Source: DATKZM01 sp035527975
GTDB lineage: Bacteria; Pseudomonadota; Alphaproteobacteria; JAPULJ01
Direction: 5' to 3'
Length of the DNA stretch: 64,000 nucleotides
NCBI GenBank assembly: GCA_035527975.1
Contig: DATKZM010000021.1
Span: 1-64,000 of the forward strand
Shown here: positions 35,433 through 45,146 of the stretch, one piece after another
Numbering within the stretch: the first letter of the stretch is position 1
Layout: the number at the start of each line of letters is the position of its first letter
Notes under the pieces: generated by a model
What the model was told of the DNA's origin: nothing
The model's input: only the letters and a program-made list of their open reading frames with translations
Database searches by the model: none
Translations under genes and position numbers: made by a program

Positions 35433-36086
35433 TTAATCGAACTCGTAGCGCGACTGCACCATTGGCTCGTTCCGGGCGTCCTGGCTCCAACTCTTCATCT
35501 CGGGCAAATCGAGGATCGCCGCGGCGTATTCGGCTGCACTCCCCTCCAGGTCGACCGCGTAGGTCCTGAAGCGGGATACCACCGGCGCGAACATCGCATC
35601 GGCAAGGCTGAGCTGGCCGAAGAGGAACGGCCCGTCCTCGCCGAAGCGGGTGCGGCAGTCGCGCCAGATCGAGGTGACGCGGTTGATATCGGCCTGGGCC
35701 TCGGCGCTGATTTGGTGCTCGGTGTAGCGCCGCCGCACGTTCATCGGCAGCTCGCCGCGCAGCGCCGCGAATCCCGAATGCATCTCGGCGGCGACCGCCC
35801 GTGCGACGGCGCGGGCCTGCGGCTCGTCGGGCCAGAGCTGGCGCCCCACGGCGCCCGCGAGATATTCGCCGATGGCCAGCGAATCCCAGACGACCAAACC
35901 GTCGTGATGCAACACGGGAACGCGGCCGGAGGGCGAGTATTTGCGGATCGTCTCCGACGTCTCGGGCTCGCCCAGCGGGATCACGACCTCGTCGAAGTCG
36001 ATGCCGCTCATCATCGCCGCGAGCCAGCCACGCAGCGACCAGGAGGAATAGTTTTTGTTGCCGAGATAGAGCGTCGCCTTGGTCAT
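35433..36086 (-). CDS. Glutathione S-transferase family protein
   Basis: 217 residues, standard GST length. The thioredoxin-fold part starts LYLGNKNYSSWSLRGWLAAMM, with the catalytic Ser in NYSSWS, then SGRVPVLHHDGLVVWDSLAIGEYLAG (glutathione-binding turn and the GST N-cap). The helical domain follows from about residue 85. Distinct from the longer GST at 5949. It is convergent with the TAXI gene. The substrate is unknown, and the S-S-W-S motif is typical of bacterial zeta/YfcF-like forms. Confidence 0.88.
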   Translation of the reverse strand: MTKATLYLGNKNYSSWSLRGWLAAMMSGIDFDEVVIPLGEPETSETIRKYSPSGRVPVLHHDGLVVWDSLAIGEYLAGAVGRQLWPDEPQARAVARAVAAEMHSGFAALRGELPMNVRRRYTEHQISAEAQADINRVTSIWRDCRTRFGEDGPFLFGQLSLADAMFAPVVSRFRTYAVDLEGSAAEYAAAILDLPEMKSWSQDARNEPMVQSRYEFD

Positions 36087-36283
36087 GCCCCACCTTCCAT
36101 GCCGCGACCCACCCGCCGCTCATTGCCTGCTGCACTGTCAAGCGCCCCCGCGGTTCACGCGTCGACGTACGTCAATTGGACGCGATAGCAGCCGCCCGCG
36201 CAAGCATGCGGGATGGCTTCCATTTGCCGGCCTGAGGCCCCATCCTTAGGTTCATTGGCGCGAGCTTGACAGAGGTGGGCAAA

Positions 36284-37663
36284 ATGCTCGACCACCTGAT
36301 CGACGATACTCCCGATGCGATCCCGTTGCTTGCGCTATCCAGTGCGGGGCTTGGCGACTGGCTGGCCAAAGCGCCTGCACATGCGCGTAACTGGATCGAG
36401 AGCACCAAGTTCAGCGCCGAAGCCGGCACGATCTCGCTGGTGCCCGACGAAGCGGGAGCGCTTGTCCTGGCGTTAGCCGGGATGGGCGACGAGCCCCTGG
36501 GCCTGTGGTCGCTCGCCGGATTGCCGGCACGCCTGCCCGAACGTGCTTTCCGCCTGGAGGGCGTGGCCGAGGCGGAGGTCGCGGGCAAGCTGGCATTCGG
36601 CTGGGCAATGGGAATTTACGAATTCACGCGCTACAAGGCCTCCTCGAAGCTCTATGCCAGCCTGGTCTGTCCCGCGGGCGTCGACCGCCCGGCGCTGACC
36701 AGTGCCATTACCGCGACCGGCCTGGTGCGCGACCTCGTCAACACACCCGCCGAAGATCTGGGGCCCGAAGACCTCGCCGAGGCTGCACGCTCGCTTGCCC
36801 GCGCCCACAAGGCGAAATTCGCCGTCACCGTCGGCGAAGATCTTCTGAAGAAGAACTATCCGGCCATACACGCCGTGGGCCGGGCGAGCGTGAATGCGCC
36901 GCGGCTGATCGACTTTGTCTGGGGCGACGCCGACGGGCCCAAGGTGACGCTGGTCGGCAAGGGCGTGTGCTTCGATACCGGGGGGCTCGACCTCAAGCCC
37001 GCCGCCAACATGAAGACGATGAAAAAGGACATGGGCGGCGCCGCGCACGTCCTCGGCCTCGCCGCCATGATCATGGAGGCGGGGCTCAAGCTACGCCTGC
37101 GGGTGCTGATCCCGGCGGTGGAAAACTCGGTCGGCGGCAACGCGCTGCGCCCCCTCGATGTGGTGACCACCCGCGCCGGCAAGACGGTGGAGATCGGCAA
37201 CACCGACGCCGAGGGCCGCGTGGTGCTGGCCGACGCGCTCGCCGAGGCGGCCACGGAGAACCCCGACCTCATCATCGATTTCGCGACGCTGACCGGGGCC
37301 GCGCGTGTGGCGCTGGGGCCCGAGCTGCCGGCCATGTTCACCAATGACGATCCGACCGCCGATGCGCTGATCGGCCAGGCGCATCGCCAAGAGGACCCGA
37401 TGTGGCGCATGCCATTATGGAAGCCGTACCGCAAGATGATCGAGGGGCAGACCGCCGAGATCACCAACGCCGCCCTGAGCCCTCATGGCGGCGCGATTAC
37501 GGCAGCACTGTTCCTGCAGGAATTCGTCAATCCCGGCATTCCCTGGGTCCATCTCGACGTCATGGCCTGGACGCCCACGGCTCGCCCCGGCCGGCCCGAG
37601 GGCGGCGAGGCACAGGCGATGCGGGCCGCCTTCGCCGCGATTGCGGAACGGTATGGCAGCTGA
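36284..37663 (+). CDS. Leucyl aminopeptidase (M17 family)
   Basis: 459 residues from the ATG at 36284 (AGAGGTGGG upstream). Metal-binding C-terminal domain: VGKGVCFDTGGLDLKPAANMKTMKKDMGGAA near 230-255 and the M17 signature NTDAEGRVVLADAL near 308. It removes N-terminal amino acids from peptides in the cytosol and uses two metal ions. It has a shorter N-terminal domain than PepA of E. coli (503 residues), like other alphaproteobacterial forms. Confidence 0.92.
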   Translation: MLDHLIDDTPDAIPLLALSSAGLGDWLAKAPAHARNWIESTKFSAEAGTISLVPDEAGALVLALAGMGDEPLGLWSLAGLPARLPERAFRLEGVAEAEVAGKLAFGWAMGIYEFTRYKASSKLYASLVCPAGVDRPALTSAITATGLVRDLVNTPAEDLGPEDLAEAARSLARAHKAKFAVTVGEDLLKKNYPAIHAVGRASVNAPRLIDFVWGDADGPKVTLVGKGVCFDTGGLDLKPAANMKTMKKDMGGAAHVLGLAAMIMEAGLKLRLRVLIPAVENSVGGNALRPLDVVTTRAGKTVEIGNTDAEGRVVLADALAEAATENPDLIIDFATLTGAARVALGPELPAMFTNDDPTADALIGQAHRQEDPMWRMPLWKPYRKMIEGQTAEITNAALSPHGGAITAALFLQEFVNPGIPWVHLDVMAWTPTARPGRPEGGEAQAMRAAFAAIAERYGS

Positions 37664-37705
37664 AACGCGAACCGCGTTTCAGTGCCTTCAGCATCCATTA
37701 TCTTA

Positions 37706-37881
37706 CGTATTTCAAACGCTTTCAGCGTTTGGACCCCTCACCCTAACCCTCTCCCTCAAGGGGAGAGGGGATTGCAGCGAGGCCTTGTTCTTTTCCCTCT
37801 CCCCTTGGTGGAGAGGGAGGGGCCCACCCGCAAAGCGGTGGGAGGGTGAGGGGCTCAGGCATCGAAGGCGTTTGAGGTATG
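37706..37881. repeat. Large composite stem-loop with nested CCCTCTCCC hairpins
   Basis: The 18-bp arm at 37706-37723 pairs with 37864-37881 at 14 positions, and all four mismatches are transitions that could form G-U pairs in RNA. Inside lie CTCTCCCTCAAGGGGAGAG and CCCTCTCCCCTTGGTGGAGA hairpins, plus CCCTCACCC and its complement at 37734-37856. It sits between the convergent aminopeptidase and hydroxyacid dehydrogenase genes and probably ends both transcripts. Confidence 0.65.
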
Positions 37882-37933
37882 TGCGTCTTCTGCAACACAA
37901 CACGACAAGCGTTTCAGCGCAGGCGTATCGCCG

Positions 37934-38863
37934 TCAATAGCCCCGTGCGGCGTCAACCAGATTGAACGGCGCACGCCCCGCGCGCACCCGGCGAATGTTC
38001 TCCGCCACCTGGGCCGCCGAGGTGCGCGGATTGGTCAGGCCCGCCACGTGCGGCGTGACGTGGATCTTCGGATGATCCCAGAATGCGTGGCCCGACGGCA
38101 ACGGCTCGGTCTCGAAGACGTCGAGCGTCGCTCCCGCCAGATGGCCGCGCTCGATCGCCGCCAGCAAATCAGCCTCCACGACATGGCCGCCGCGCGCCAG
38201 GTTGATCACGTAAGCGCCCGGCGGCAGGGCGGAGAATGCACGGGCATCGAGAATGCCGTGCGTTTCGGGCGTCAGGGGCAGCAGGCAGACCAGAATGTCG
38301 GTCCGATTGAGAAACGCAATCAGGCCTTCGCTGCCATGAAAGCTCTCGATGCCGTCGAGTGACTTCTTGGTCCGGCTCCAGCCGGCGACCTGAAAGCCGA
38401 GCAGCGCCAGCTTGCGCGCCGTGTCGCTGCCAATCGCCCCCAGACCGAGCACACCCACGCGCACCTCCGGCGTGTCGCGCAGTCCCGCACTGGCCCAGCG
38501 CCCGGCGCGCTGGTTGGCGTCATACGCATCCATGCGGCGATGATGGCGTAATGCGGCGAAGATCGCGTATTCGCTCATCTGCCGCACCATGTCGGGATCG
38601 ACGAGCCGCGCCACCGGCACGCCCTCGGGCAGATCGGGGTCCAGAAAAATGTGATCGACGCCCATGCCGAGCGACTGGATGAGCTTCAGGTTCGGGAAAC
38701 CCGCGAGCAATCCCGGCTGCGGTTTCCAGGCCAGCGCGAACTCGATCTCGGCCGGATCGCCCGTCTCCGGCCACACGCGCATTTCGAGATCAGGCAACGC
38801 TTCGCCAAACATAGTGCGCCAGGCATCGGGGTCGTCGGATTTGGAGATGAAAAGGAGGGGCAT
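37934..38863 (-). CDS. D-2-hydroxyacid dehydrogenase, GhrA type
   Basis: 309 residues. Rossmann motif GLGAIGSDTARKLALLGFQVAGW near 140-160 and the catalytic Arg/Glu/His of the D-isomer dehydrogenases (NLARGGHVVEADLL near 230, HVTPHVAGLTNP near 280). The glyoxylate/hydroxypyruvate reductase A branch has this short catalytic domain without the long N-terminal loop. It reduces glyoxylate or hydroxypyruvate with NAD(P)H. Transcribed alone, and downstream of it lies the composite stem-loop at 37706-37881. Confidence 0.88.
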   Translation of the reverse strand: MPLLFISKSDDPDAWRTMFGEALPDLEMRVWPETGDPAEIEFALAWKPQPGLLAGFPNLKLIQSLGMGVDHIFLDPDLPEGVPVARLVDPDMVRQMSEYAIFAALRHHRRMDAYDANQRAGRWASAGLRDTPEVRVGVLGLGAIGSDTARKLALLGFQVAGWSRTKKSLDGIESFHGSEGLIAFLNRTDILVCLLPLTPETHGILDARAFSALPPGAYVINLARGGHVVEADLLAAIERGHLAGATLDVFETEPLPSGHAFWDHPKIHVTPHVAGLTNPRTSAAQVAENIRRVRAGRAPFNLVDAARGY

Positions 38864-38881
38864 GGTGATGGCAATCCGGGC

Positions 38882-38970
38882 CCGTCACCCCCGCGAAAGC
38901 GGGGGTCCATGGTTGCCGGATAGATCGGCGCCTGGCGATCCTTGGATTCCCGCTTTCGCGGGAATGACGG
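38882..38970. repeat. Dispersed intergenic repeat, second copy
   Basis: GTCACCCCCGCGAAAGCGGG at the left and TTCCCGCTTTCGCGGGAA followed by TGACG at the right, the same family as 19729-19809. The two inner palindromes are complementary to each other as well, so a larger hairpin is possible. It lies between yejF and the GhrA-type gene. Confidence 0.75.
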
Positions 38971-38988
38971 CAATGGCATTGGATTGTC

Positions 38989-40620
38989 TCACACCCCCAC
39001 GACCCCGCTGGTATCGGCGCGGAGCTCGAAGGCGGCGGCCATCAGCGCCTTGGTGTAAGCCTCTTTCGGCGCCTCGATGACTTGTTTTGCCGAGCCCTGT
39101 TCGACCACCAGACCGTTCCGCATGACGATGACGTCGTGGCTCATTGCGCGCACCACGCGCAGATCGTGGCTGATGAAGATGTAAGCCAGCGCATGGTCGC
39201 GCTGGAGCCCGCGCAGCAGCTCGACCATCTGCGCCTGCACCGACATGTCGAGCGCCGAGGTCGGCTCGTCGAGGATCAGCAATTTCGGCTTCAATACCAT
39301 CGCCCGCGCGACCGAGATGCGCTGTCGCTGGCCGCCGGAAAACTCGTGCGGATAGCGGTGCCGGGTCGCGGGATCGAGCCCGACCTCCTCGAGCGCGGCC
39401 ATGACCGCCGCATCGCGCGCCGCGTCATCGCCGATCCCGTGGATACGAAGTCCCTCGCCGACGATCTCGCCCACAGTGAAGCGCGGCGACAGGCTGCCGA
39501 AAGGATCCTGGAAGACGATCTGCATCTGGCGCCGCAGCGGCCGCAACGCCTTGGCGCGCAAGCCCTGAATGTCGCGGCCCATGAAGACGATCGGGCCCTT
39601 CGATGAGATGAGCCGCAATATGCCGAGGGCCAGGCTCGACTTGCCCGAACCCGACTCGCCGACCACGCCCACGGTCTGCCCCGCGCGGATCTTGAAGCTC
39701 ACCCCGTCGACCGCCTTCACATAATCGACCGTGCGGCGCATCACGCCGGCCTTGATCGGATACCAGACGCGGAAATCGTCGGCGGAAATAATCTCCGCCG
39801 CCGTCTCGTCATAGGCGGGCGGCGCGCCGCCGGGTTCGGCCGCCATCAGCTGCCTGGTATAGGGGTGCTGGGGATTGGCGAAGACTTCCTCGGTGTCGCC
39901 CGCCTCGACGATCTCGCCCAGGCGCATCACCGCGACGCGCGGCGCCATCTTGCGCACCACGCCAAGGTCGTGGGTGATCAGCAGCAGCGCCATGCCGAGC
40001 TTGGCTTGGAGCGCCAGCATCAGATCGAGGATCTGGGCCTGGATCGTCACGTCGACCGCGGTGGTCGGCTCGTCGGCGATCAGGAGATCGGGCTCGTTGG
40101 CCAGCGCCATGGCGATCATCACGCGCTGGCGCTGGCCGCCGGAAAGCTCGTGCGGATAGGCGCCCAGCCGCTGCGCTGCATCGCGGATGCCGACCAGATC
40201 GAGCAGCTCCAGCGTGCGGGTGCGGGCGGCGCTGGCGACCAGGCCCTTATGGGTGATGAGGATCTCGCTGATCTGCTTCTCGATCGTATGCAGCGGGTTG
40301 AGCGCGGTGATCGGCTCCTGGAAGATCATCGAGATACGGTCGCCGCGGATGTCGCGCATCGTGGACTCGCCCGCGCCGATCAGCTCCTGCCCGCGAAACC
40401 GGATGCTGCCCTTGGGGTGGCTGGCCACCGGATAGTTGAGGAGCTGGAGGATCGAGAGCGCGCTCACCGATTTGCCGGACCCCGACTCGCCGACCAGCGC
40501 CATCGTCTCGCCCTTCTCGATCTGAAACGAGACGCCCTTTACCGCCTCGGTCAGCCCCAATGGCGTGCGGAAGGCGACGTGGAGATTGTCGACCTGGAGG
40601 AGGGGAGCGGTATCGTTCAT
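38989..40620 (-). CDS. yejF: Oligopeptide ABC transporter, double ATP-binding protein (YejF type)
   Basis: 543 residues from the ATG at 40620, which overlaps the stop of yejE as ATGA. Two complete ATPase domains: Walker A GESGSGKS at 44-51 and again near 330, signatures LSGGQRQRV and FSGGQRQRI, and Walker B LLIADEPTTA and LLILDEPTSA. It powers import of peptides such as microcin C through YejBE. The two domains in one protein are typical of YejF. Confidence 0.92.
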   Translation of the reverse strand: MNDTAPLLQVDNLHVAFRTPLGLTEAVKGVSFQIEKGETMALVGESGSGKSVSALSILQLLNYPVASHPKGSIRFRGQELIGAGESTMRDIRGDRISMIFQEPITALNPLHTIEKQISEILITHKGLVASAARTRTLELLDLVGIRDAAQRLGAYPHELSGGQRQRVMIAMALANEPDLLIADEPTTAVDVTIQAQILDLMLALQAKLGMALLLITHDLGVVRKMAPRVAVMRLGEIVEAGDTEEVFANPQHPYTRQLMAAEPGGAPPAYDETAAEIISADDFRVWYPIKAGVMRRTVDYVKAVDGVSFKIRAGQTVGVVGESGSGKSSLALGILRLISSKGPIVFMGRDIQGLRAKALRPLRRQMQIVFQDPFGSLSPRFTVGEIVGEGLRIHGIGDDAARDAAVMAALEEVGLDPATRHRYPHEFSGGQRQRISVARAMVLKPKLLILDEPTSALDMSVQAQMVELLRGLQRDHALAYIFISHDLRVVRAMSHDVIVMRNGLVVEQGSAKQVIEAPKEAYTKALMAAAFELRADTSGVVGV

Positions 40621-41822
40621 CGCTCGGGCTCCACGTCCGGCGGTTGCCCGCCCTTGGTGAGGTGGCGCCGCGCCGTTGCGGCAGGTCCTGCCGTCGGCTC
40701 GACGGTTGCCATCGCCGGCAGCGCGGTCGGCGATACGATGGCTTCCTCCGGCGGCACGCCGCCGGTCACCGCCTTGCGCGGATCGAAGGCATCGCGCACC
40801 GCCTCGCCAATGAAGATCAGCAGCGACAGCATCACCGCGATGACCAAGAATGCGGTGACGACCAGCCAGGGGGCATGCAGGTTCGCTTTGCCCTGCTTCA
40901 GCATCTCGCCCAGCGAGGCCGAACCCGGCGGCAGGCCGAAGCCGAGGAAGTCGAGCGAGGTGAGGGCCACGATCGAGCCCTGCAAGATAAAGGGCATGAA
41001 GGTGAGGGTCGCCACCATGGCGTTGGGCAGCACGTGGCGGAACATGATCGTCCCGTCGGAGGCGCCGAGCGCGCGGGCGGCGCGGACATAGTCGAAGTTG
41101 CGCGCGCGCAGAAACTCGGCCCGCACCACGCCGACCAGCCCCATCCAGCTGAACAGCAGCAATATCCCGAGCAGCCACCAGAAATTCGGCTCGATGATCG
41201 CCGACAGGATGATCAGCAGATAAAGCAGCGGGACGGAGTCCCAGACCTCGATGAAGCGCTGGAAATAGAGGTCGACCCAGCCGCCGAAATAGCCCTGCAC
41301 CGCGCCGGCGGCAACGCCGACAATCGTCGAGAGAATGGTCAGAATGATGCCGAACAGCACAGAGATCCGGAAGCCATAAATGAGCCGCGCCACCAAATCG
41401 CGGCCCTGATCGTCGGTGCCAAGCCAGTTCTGCGCCGTCGGATAAGAGGGCGCCGGCACGGGCAGGTTCCGGATCTGCGTGTCGTGACGGAAGGGGATGA
41501 GCGGCCAAACAACCCAGCCGCCCTTCTTCTTGATGTTCTCGATCAGTACATCGTCGGTGAAATCGGCGGTAGTCGCGAAATCGCCGCCGAATGTGGTCTC
41601 TGGATGCGGCCTGATCACCGGAGAGTAAAGGCCGCCGTCGTACCAGACGACCAGCGGCTTGTCGTTGGCGATGAACTCGGCGAAGAGGGTCACGAAAAAA
41701 AGCAGCAGAAAGAGCCAGAGCGACCAGACGCCGCGCCGGTTGGCGCGAAAGTTCGCAAGCCGCCGCGCCGAGATCGGCGAGATCGTCCAAAAGAGGAAGC
41801 GCTGTGCCCCGGTCGCCAACAC
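40617..41822 (-). CDS. yejE: Oligopeptide ABC transporter permease (YejE type)
   Basis: 401 residues. An N-terminal OppC-type domain (SARRLANFRANRRGVWSLWLFLLLFFVTLFAE) is followed by a periplasmic loop and about five further transmembrane segments. FLRARNFDYVRAARALGASDGTIMFRHVLPNA near 270 is the EAA loop that contacts the ATPase. A roughly 40-residue Pro/Ala-rich tail follows. Starts 4 bp after the yejB stop and overlaps yejF. Confidence 0.92.
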   Translation of the reverse strand: MLATGAQRFLFWTISPISARRLANFRANRRGVWSLWLFLLLFFVTLFAEFIANDKPLVVWYDGGLYSPVIRPHPETTFGGDFATTADFTDDVLIENIKKKGGWVVWPLIPFRHDTQIRNLPVPAPSYPTAQNWLGTDDQGRDLVARLIYGFRISVLFGIILTILSTIVGVAAGAVQGYFGGWVDLYFQRFIEVWDSVPLLYLLIILSAIIEPNFWWLLGILLLFSWMGLVGVVRAEFLRARNFDYVRAARALGASDGTIMFRHVLPNAMVATLTFMPFILQGSIVALTSLDFLGFGLPPGSASLGEMLKQGKANLHAPWLVVTAFLVIAVMLSLLIFIGEAVRDAFDPRKAVTGGVPPEEAIVSPTALPAMATVEPTAGPAATARRHLTKGGQPPDVEPER

Positions 41823-41826
41823 GGCC

Positions 41827-42933
41827 TCAGACCTCCCGCGTCTCGAAGTCGATGCGGGGATCGACGAACAAGTAAGTGAGATCGGTGATCAGCTTGATCA
41901 CCAGGCTCAGCAGCGAAAACACATAGAGCGTCGCGAAGACGATGGGGTAGTCGCGCTCGAACACCGCTTGGAAGCCCAGGAGCCCCAGGCCTTCGAGCGA
42001 GAAGATCACCTCGATCAACAGCGATCCCGCGAAGAAAATTCCGACGAAGGCGGCCGGAAACCCGGCGATCACGATCAACATCGCATTGCGGAAGACGTGG
42101 CCGTAGAGCACGCGGCGCCGAGGGATCCCCTTGGCGCGGGCGGTCAGCACATACTGCTTGTTGATCTCGTCGAGGAAGGAATTCTTGGTCAGCATGGTGA
42201 GGCTGGCAAAGCCGCCGATCACCATGGCGAAGACTGGCAAGGTGATGTGCCAGAAATAATCCCCGATCTTGCCGAAGAAAGAGAGTTCCGAGAAGTTCGA
42301 GGAGACGAGCCCGCGCAAGGGGAACCAATCGAGATAGCGCCCGCCGGCGAAGATCACGACGAGCAAGATGGCGAAAAGAAATCCCGGGATCGCATTGCCG
42401 ATGATGATGACCCCGCTGGTCCAACCATCGAACCGCGAGCCGTCGCGCGTCGCCTTGGCGATGCCGAGCGGAATGCAGATGAGATAGATGATCACCGTCG
42501 TCCACAGGCCGAGCGAGATCGAGACGGGCATCGCCTCCAGCACGAGCTGCATCACCGGCTTGCCTTTGAAGAAACTGTCGCCGAAATCGAAGGTGACGTA
42601 GTTCTTCATCATCAGGCCGAACTGCTCGTGCAGCGGCTTGTCGAGGCCGAATTGCTTCTTCAGGCGCTCGATCAGCTTGGGATCGATACCGCGCGCGGCC
42701 CGGCTTTTGGACTCGCCGCCACCGCTAGCGCTCTCCTGGCCGCGGCCGGCCTCGGCCTGGCCGCCGCCCGAGCCGATCCGCTCGGTTGCCGCGGCCCCGC
42801 GTCCGCGCATCTCCGAGATCAGGCGTTCCACCGGACCGCCAGGCGCGGTCTGGATGAGCGCGAAGTTGATCACCATGATGCCGAACAGCGTCGGCAGGAT
42901 GAGCAAAAGCCGGCGGATGATGTAAGCGAGCAT
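41827..42933 (-). CDS. yejB: Oligopeptide ABC transporter permease (YejB type)
   Basis: 368 residues from the ATG at 42933. The OppB-type start is AYIIRRLLLILPTLFGIMVINFALIQTAPGGPVERL. A Gly/Ser/Ala-rich insertion of about 40 residues follows at about 40-80 (low complexity, as in alphaproteobacterial YejB). EAA loop TARAKGIPRRRVLYGHVFRNAML near 275. About six transmembrane segments. Confidence 0.92.
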   Translation of the reverse strand: MLAYIIRRLLLILPTLFGIMVINFALIQTAPGGPVERLISEMRGRGAAATERIGSGGGQAEAGRGQESASGGGESKSRAARGIDPKLIERLKKQFGLDKPLHEQFGLMMKNYVTFDFGDSFFKGKPVMQLVLEAMPVSISLGLWTTVIIYLICIPLGIAKATRDGSRFDGWTSGVIIIGNAIPGFLFAILLVVIFAGGRYLDWFPLRGLVSSNFSELSFFGKIGDYFWHITLPVFAMVIGGFASLTMLTKNSFLDEINKQYVLTARAKGIPRRRVLYGHVFRNAMLIVIAGFPAAFVGIFFAGSLLIEVIFSLEGLGLLGFQAVFERDYPIVFATLYVFSLLSLVIKLITDLTYLFVDPRIDFETREV

Positions 42934-42993
42934 GGGGTCCCGGTCAGCCGCGCAAATCTGCAAAAACAGGAAGACGGAGGGCCATCGCCACTC

Positions 42994-44862
42994 TCAATTC
43001 GGTTTGAGTGCCGAGCCGAGCGCGGCTTCTTTCTTCTTGTCTACCCACCAATTGAAGAGATCCTCGCCCCGTATCGTCGGCTTGCCCGGCCGGCCGAACT
43101 TGTCCCAAAAGACGATGCGCTGCGCCGGGATATGCCATTGCGGGATCACATAATGATGCCATAGCAGGACCCGGTCGAGTGCGCGGGTGCGGGCGACCAG
43201 GCTGGCCCGGTCGGGGGCGGCAATGACCAGTTCGAGCAGCTCGTCGATAACCTTGTCGTTGACGCCAAGCCAGTTGCGCGAACCCTCGATCTTCACTGCG
43301 CGGCTGCCCCAGTAGCTGCGTTGTTCGTTGCCGGGGCTGAGGGACTGGCCAAATGTCAGCGTTGTAATGTCATAGTCGAACTTGCGCATCCGCGCTTCGT
43401 ATTGCGATGGATCGACCAGGCGCACGCGCGCGCGCACGCCCAGGCGCTCGAGGTTTTTGGCGAAGGGCAGCAGGATACGCTCGAACTCCTGGCTGCCGGT
43501 TAGTATCTCGAACGCCATCGCCTCGCCGGTCTTGGCATTGACGAGCTTGCGGTCTTTGACCACCCAGCCCGCCGCCTTCAGCAACTTGAAGGCTTCACGC
43601 AACCCGCGTCGCACATCGCGGCGGTCTTTGTAGGATGGAACGTCGTAGACCTTGGTGAAGACCTCCGGCGGTACCCGGCCCTTGTAACGTTCGAGGATCT
43701 TCAGTTCTTCGCCTTTGGGCAGGCCGCGCGACGCCAGCTCGGAGTTCTCAAAATAGCTCTTGGTCCGCGAATACTGGCCGAAGAAGAGCGTGCGGTTGGT
43801 ATAGGTGAAGTCGAAAGCGTAGCCGAGCGCCCGGCGCACCCGCGGGTCGGCAAACTTGGCCTTGCGGCTGTTGATGGCGAAGGCCTGCATGCCCGAGCCG
43901 CTCTGGGTCGGCACGCGCAGTTTGATCAGCTTCTTTTCCCTCTGCGCCGGGATCTCGTAGGCCGTGGCCCAGGCCTTGGCCTGGTTCTCGTCGCGGTAGT
44001 CGATGCGGCCCGACTTCAGCGCCTCGCGCAGCACCGTGGTGTCGCGGTAATAGTCAATGCGGATGCGGTCGTAGTTGTAGCGGCCGCGCATGATGGGCAG
44101 CTTGGCCGCCCAGTACGTCTTGTCGCGTACATAAGTGATGCGCCGGCCGGCCTCGAAATTTTCGATCCGGTAGGGGCCGCTGCCGACCGGCGGATCGAGC
44201 GTCGGCTTGGTGAAGTCGCGCTTTTCCCAATAGTGTTTCGGCAGCACGGTGAGCTCGGACATGATCAAAGGCAGCTCGCGGTTCTCGCCCGGCTTGAAGC
44301 TGAACTTGACCTTGAGCGGTCCCAGCTTTTCCACCTTGGCGACATTGCTGTAGTAGAAGCGGTAGAAAGGCACGCCCTTCTCGACCAGCAGCTTGAAACT
44401 GAAAATCACGTCGTCGGCGGTGATCGGCTTGCCGTCGTGAAAGCGCGCCTCTTTGCGTAGATTGAAGATCACCCAGGAGCGGTCCTTGGGCACCTGCATC
44501 GACTCGGCGATCAGCCCGTAACGGGTAAAAGCCTCGTCGCTCGAGGCGACGGTAAGCTGGTCATTGAGCAGGCCGATCAATCCGGCCGCATTGCCGCGGA
44601 TGATGAAGCCGTTGAAGGAATCAAACGTGCCGCGTACACCGAGCCGGACGGTGCCGCCTTTGGGTGCGTTGGGATTGACATAATCGAAATGCGCGAAGCC
44701 GGCCTTGTATTTCAAGTCCCCGTGCATGGCGATGCCGTGCGTCGATGTCTCGGCGGCGGCCGGTCCCGCGATCGGCAGCGCCAGCACGACAGCCGCTACG
44801 AACGAGGTCCGGACGATTGCGGCGGCACCCGCGCGCCGCACGGCCGGCAGGATTTTCATCAT
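42994..44862 (-). CDS. yejA: Periplasmic peptide-binding protein (YejA type)
   Basis: 622 residues from the ATG at 44862 (a second ATG follows at 44859), preceded by GGGAGGAC. Signal peptide at about 1-38 (VAAVVLALPIAGPAAA). The mature protein shows family 5 solute-binding features: HGIAMHGDLKYKAGFAHFDYVNPNAPKGG and FDSFNGF early, and FNLRKEARFHDGKPITADDVIFSFK near 120. It delivers peptides to YejBEF. First gene of the operon, and the gap to yejB is 60 bp. Confidence 0.92.
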   Translation of the reverse strand: MMKILPAVRRAGAAAIVRTSFVAAVVLALPIAGPAAAETSTHGIAMHGDLKYKAGFAHFDYVNPNAPKGGTVRLGVRGTFDSFNGFIIRGNAAGLIGLLNDQLTVASSDEAFTRYGLIAESMQVPKDRSWVIFNLRKEARFHDGKPITADDVIFSFKLLVEKGVPFYRFYYSNVAKVEKLGPLKVKFSFKPGENRELPLIMSELTVLPKHYWEKRDFTKPTLDPPVGSGPYRIENFEAGRRITYVRDKTYWAAKLPIMRGRYNYDRIRIDYYRDTTVLREALKSGRIDYRDENQAKAWATAYEIPAQREKKLIKLRVPTQSGSGMQAFAINSRKAKFADPRVRRALGYAFDFTYTNRTLFFGQYSRTKSYFENSELASRGLPKGEELKILERYKGRVPPEVFTKVYDVPSYKDRRDVRRGLREAFKLLKAAGWVVKDRKLVNAKTGEAMAFEILTGSQEFERILLPFAKNLERLGVRARVRLVDPSQYEARMRKFDYDITTLTFGQSLSPGNEQRSYWGSRAVKIEGSRNWLGVNDKVIDELLELVIAAPDRASLVARTRALDRVLLWHHYVIPQWHIPAQRIVFWDKFGRPGKPTIRGEDLFNWWVDKKKEAALGSALKPN

Positions 44863-45146
44863 CGGTCTCGGTCCTCCCATGCTGGCATTCGGCAGATGCG
44901 ATATGTCGACCTTCCGGCATTCGCAGCCGCGCGGCGCCATGACACGCCGTTTACGATTCTAAGGCGATTGGCGACGCCAACAAAGCGCGAACCCCCAAAA
45001 ACCTTCACGATACCGTCAACGTTGCAACCGCCGGTCGCGTGTGGGCTTCGTGCAACAGGTGAACAACAACAGATACGTATGCTTTGGCCAACGCCACATA
45101 GATATGGTATGGTTAACGTGCCGGACGAGGAAGCATTTCGGGCTGT
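44863..45146. other. Intergenic stretch between yejA and the paralogous membrane pair
   Basis: Together with 45147-45225 this makes a 363-bp divergent region. It must hold the yejA promoter and that of the membrane-protein pair. Short open frames exist but show no credible protein. Apart from the palindrome at 45147 I see no strong element. Confidence 0.4.

Noticed and set aside
38989..41790. 933-codon frame that appears to join yejF to an upstream region
   Set aside because: The extra N-terminal part is the yejE gene read in another frame. YejF starts at 40620, where the ATGA overlap with yejE lies.
41659..43164. 501-codon frame opposite yejB/yejE
   Set aside because: Antisense shadow of conserved permease genes, with an Asp/His/Glu-rich composition typical of reversed GC-rich coding DNA.
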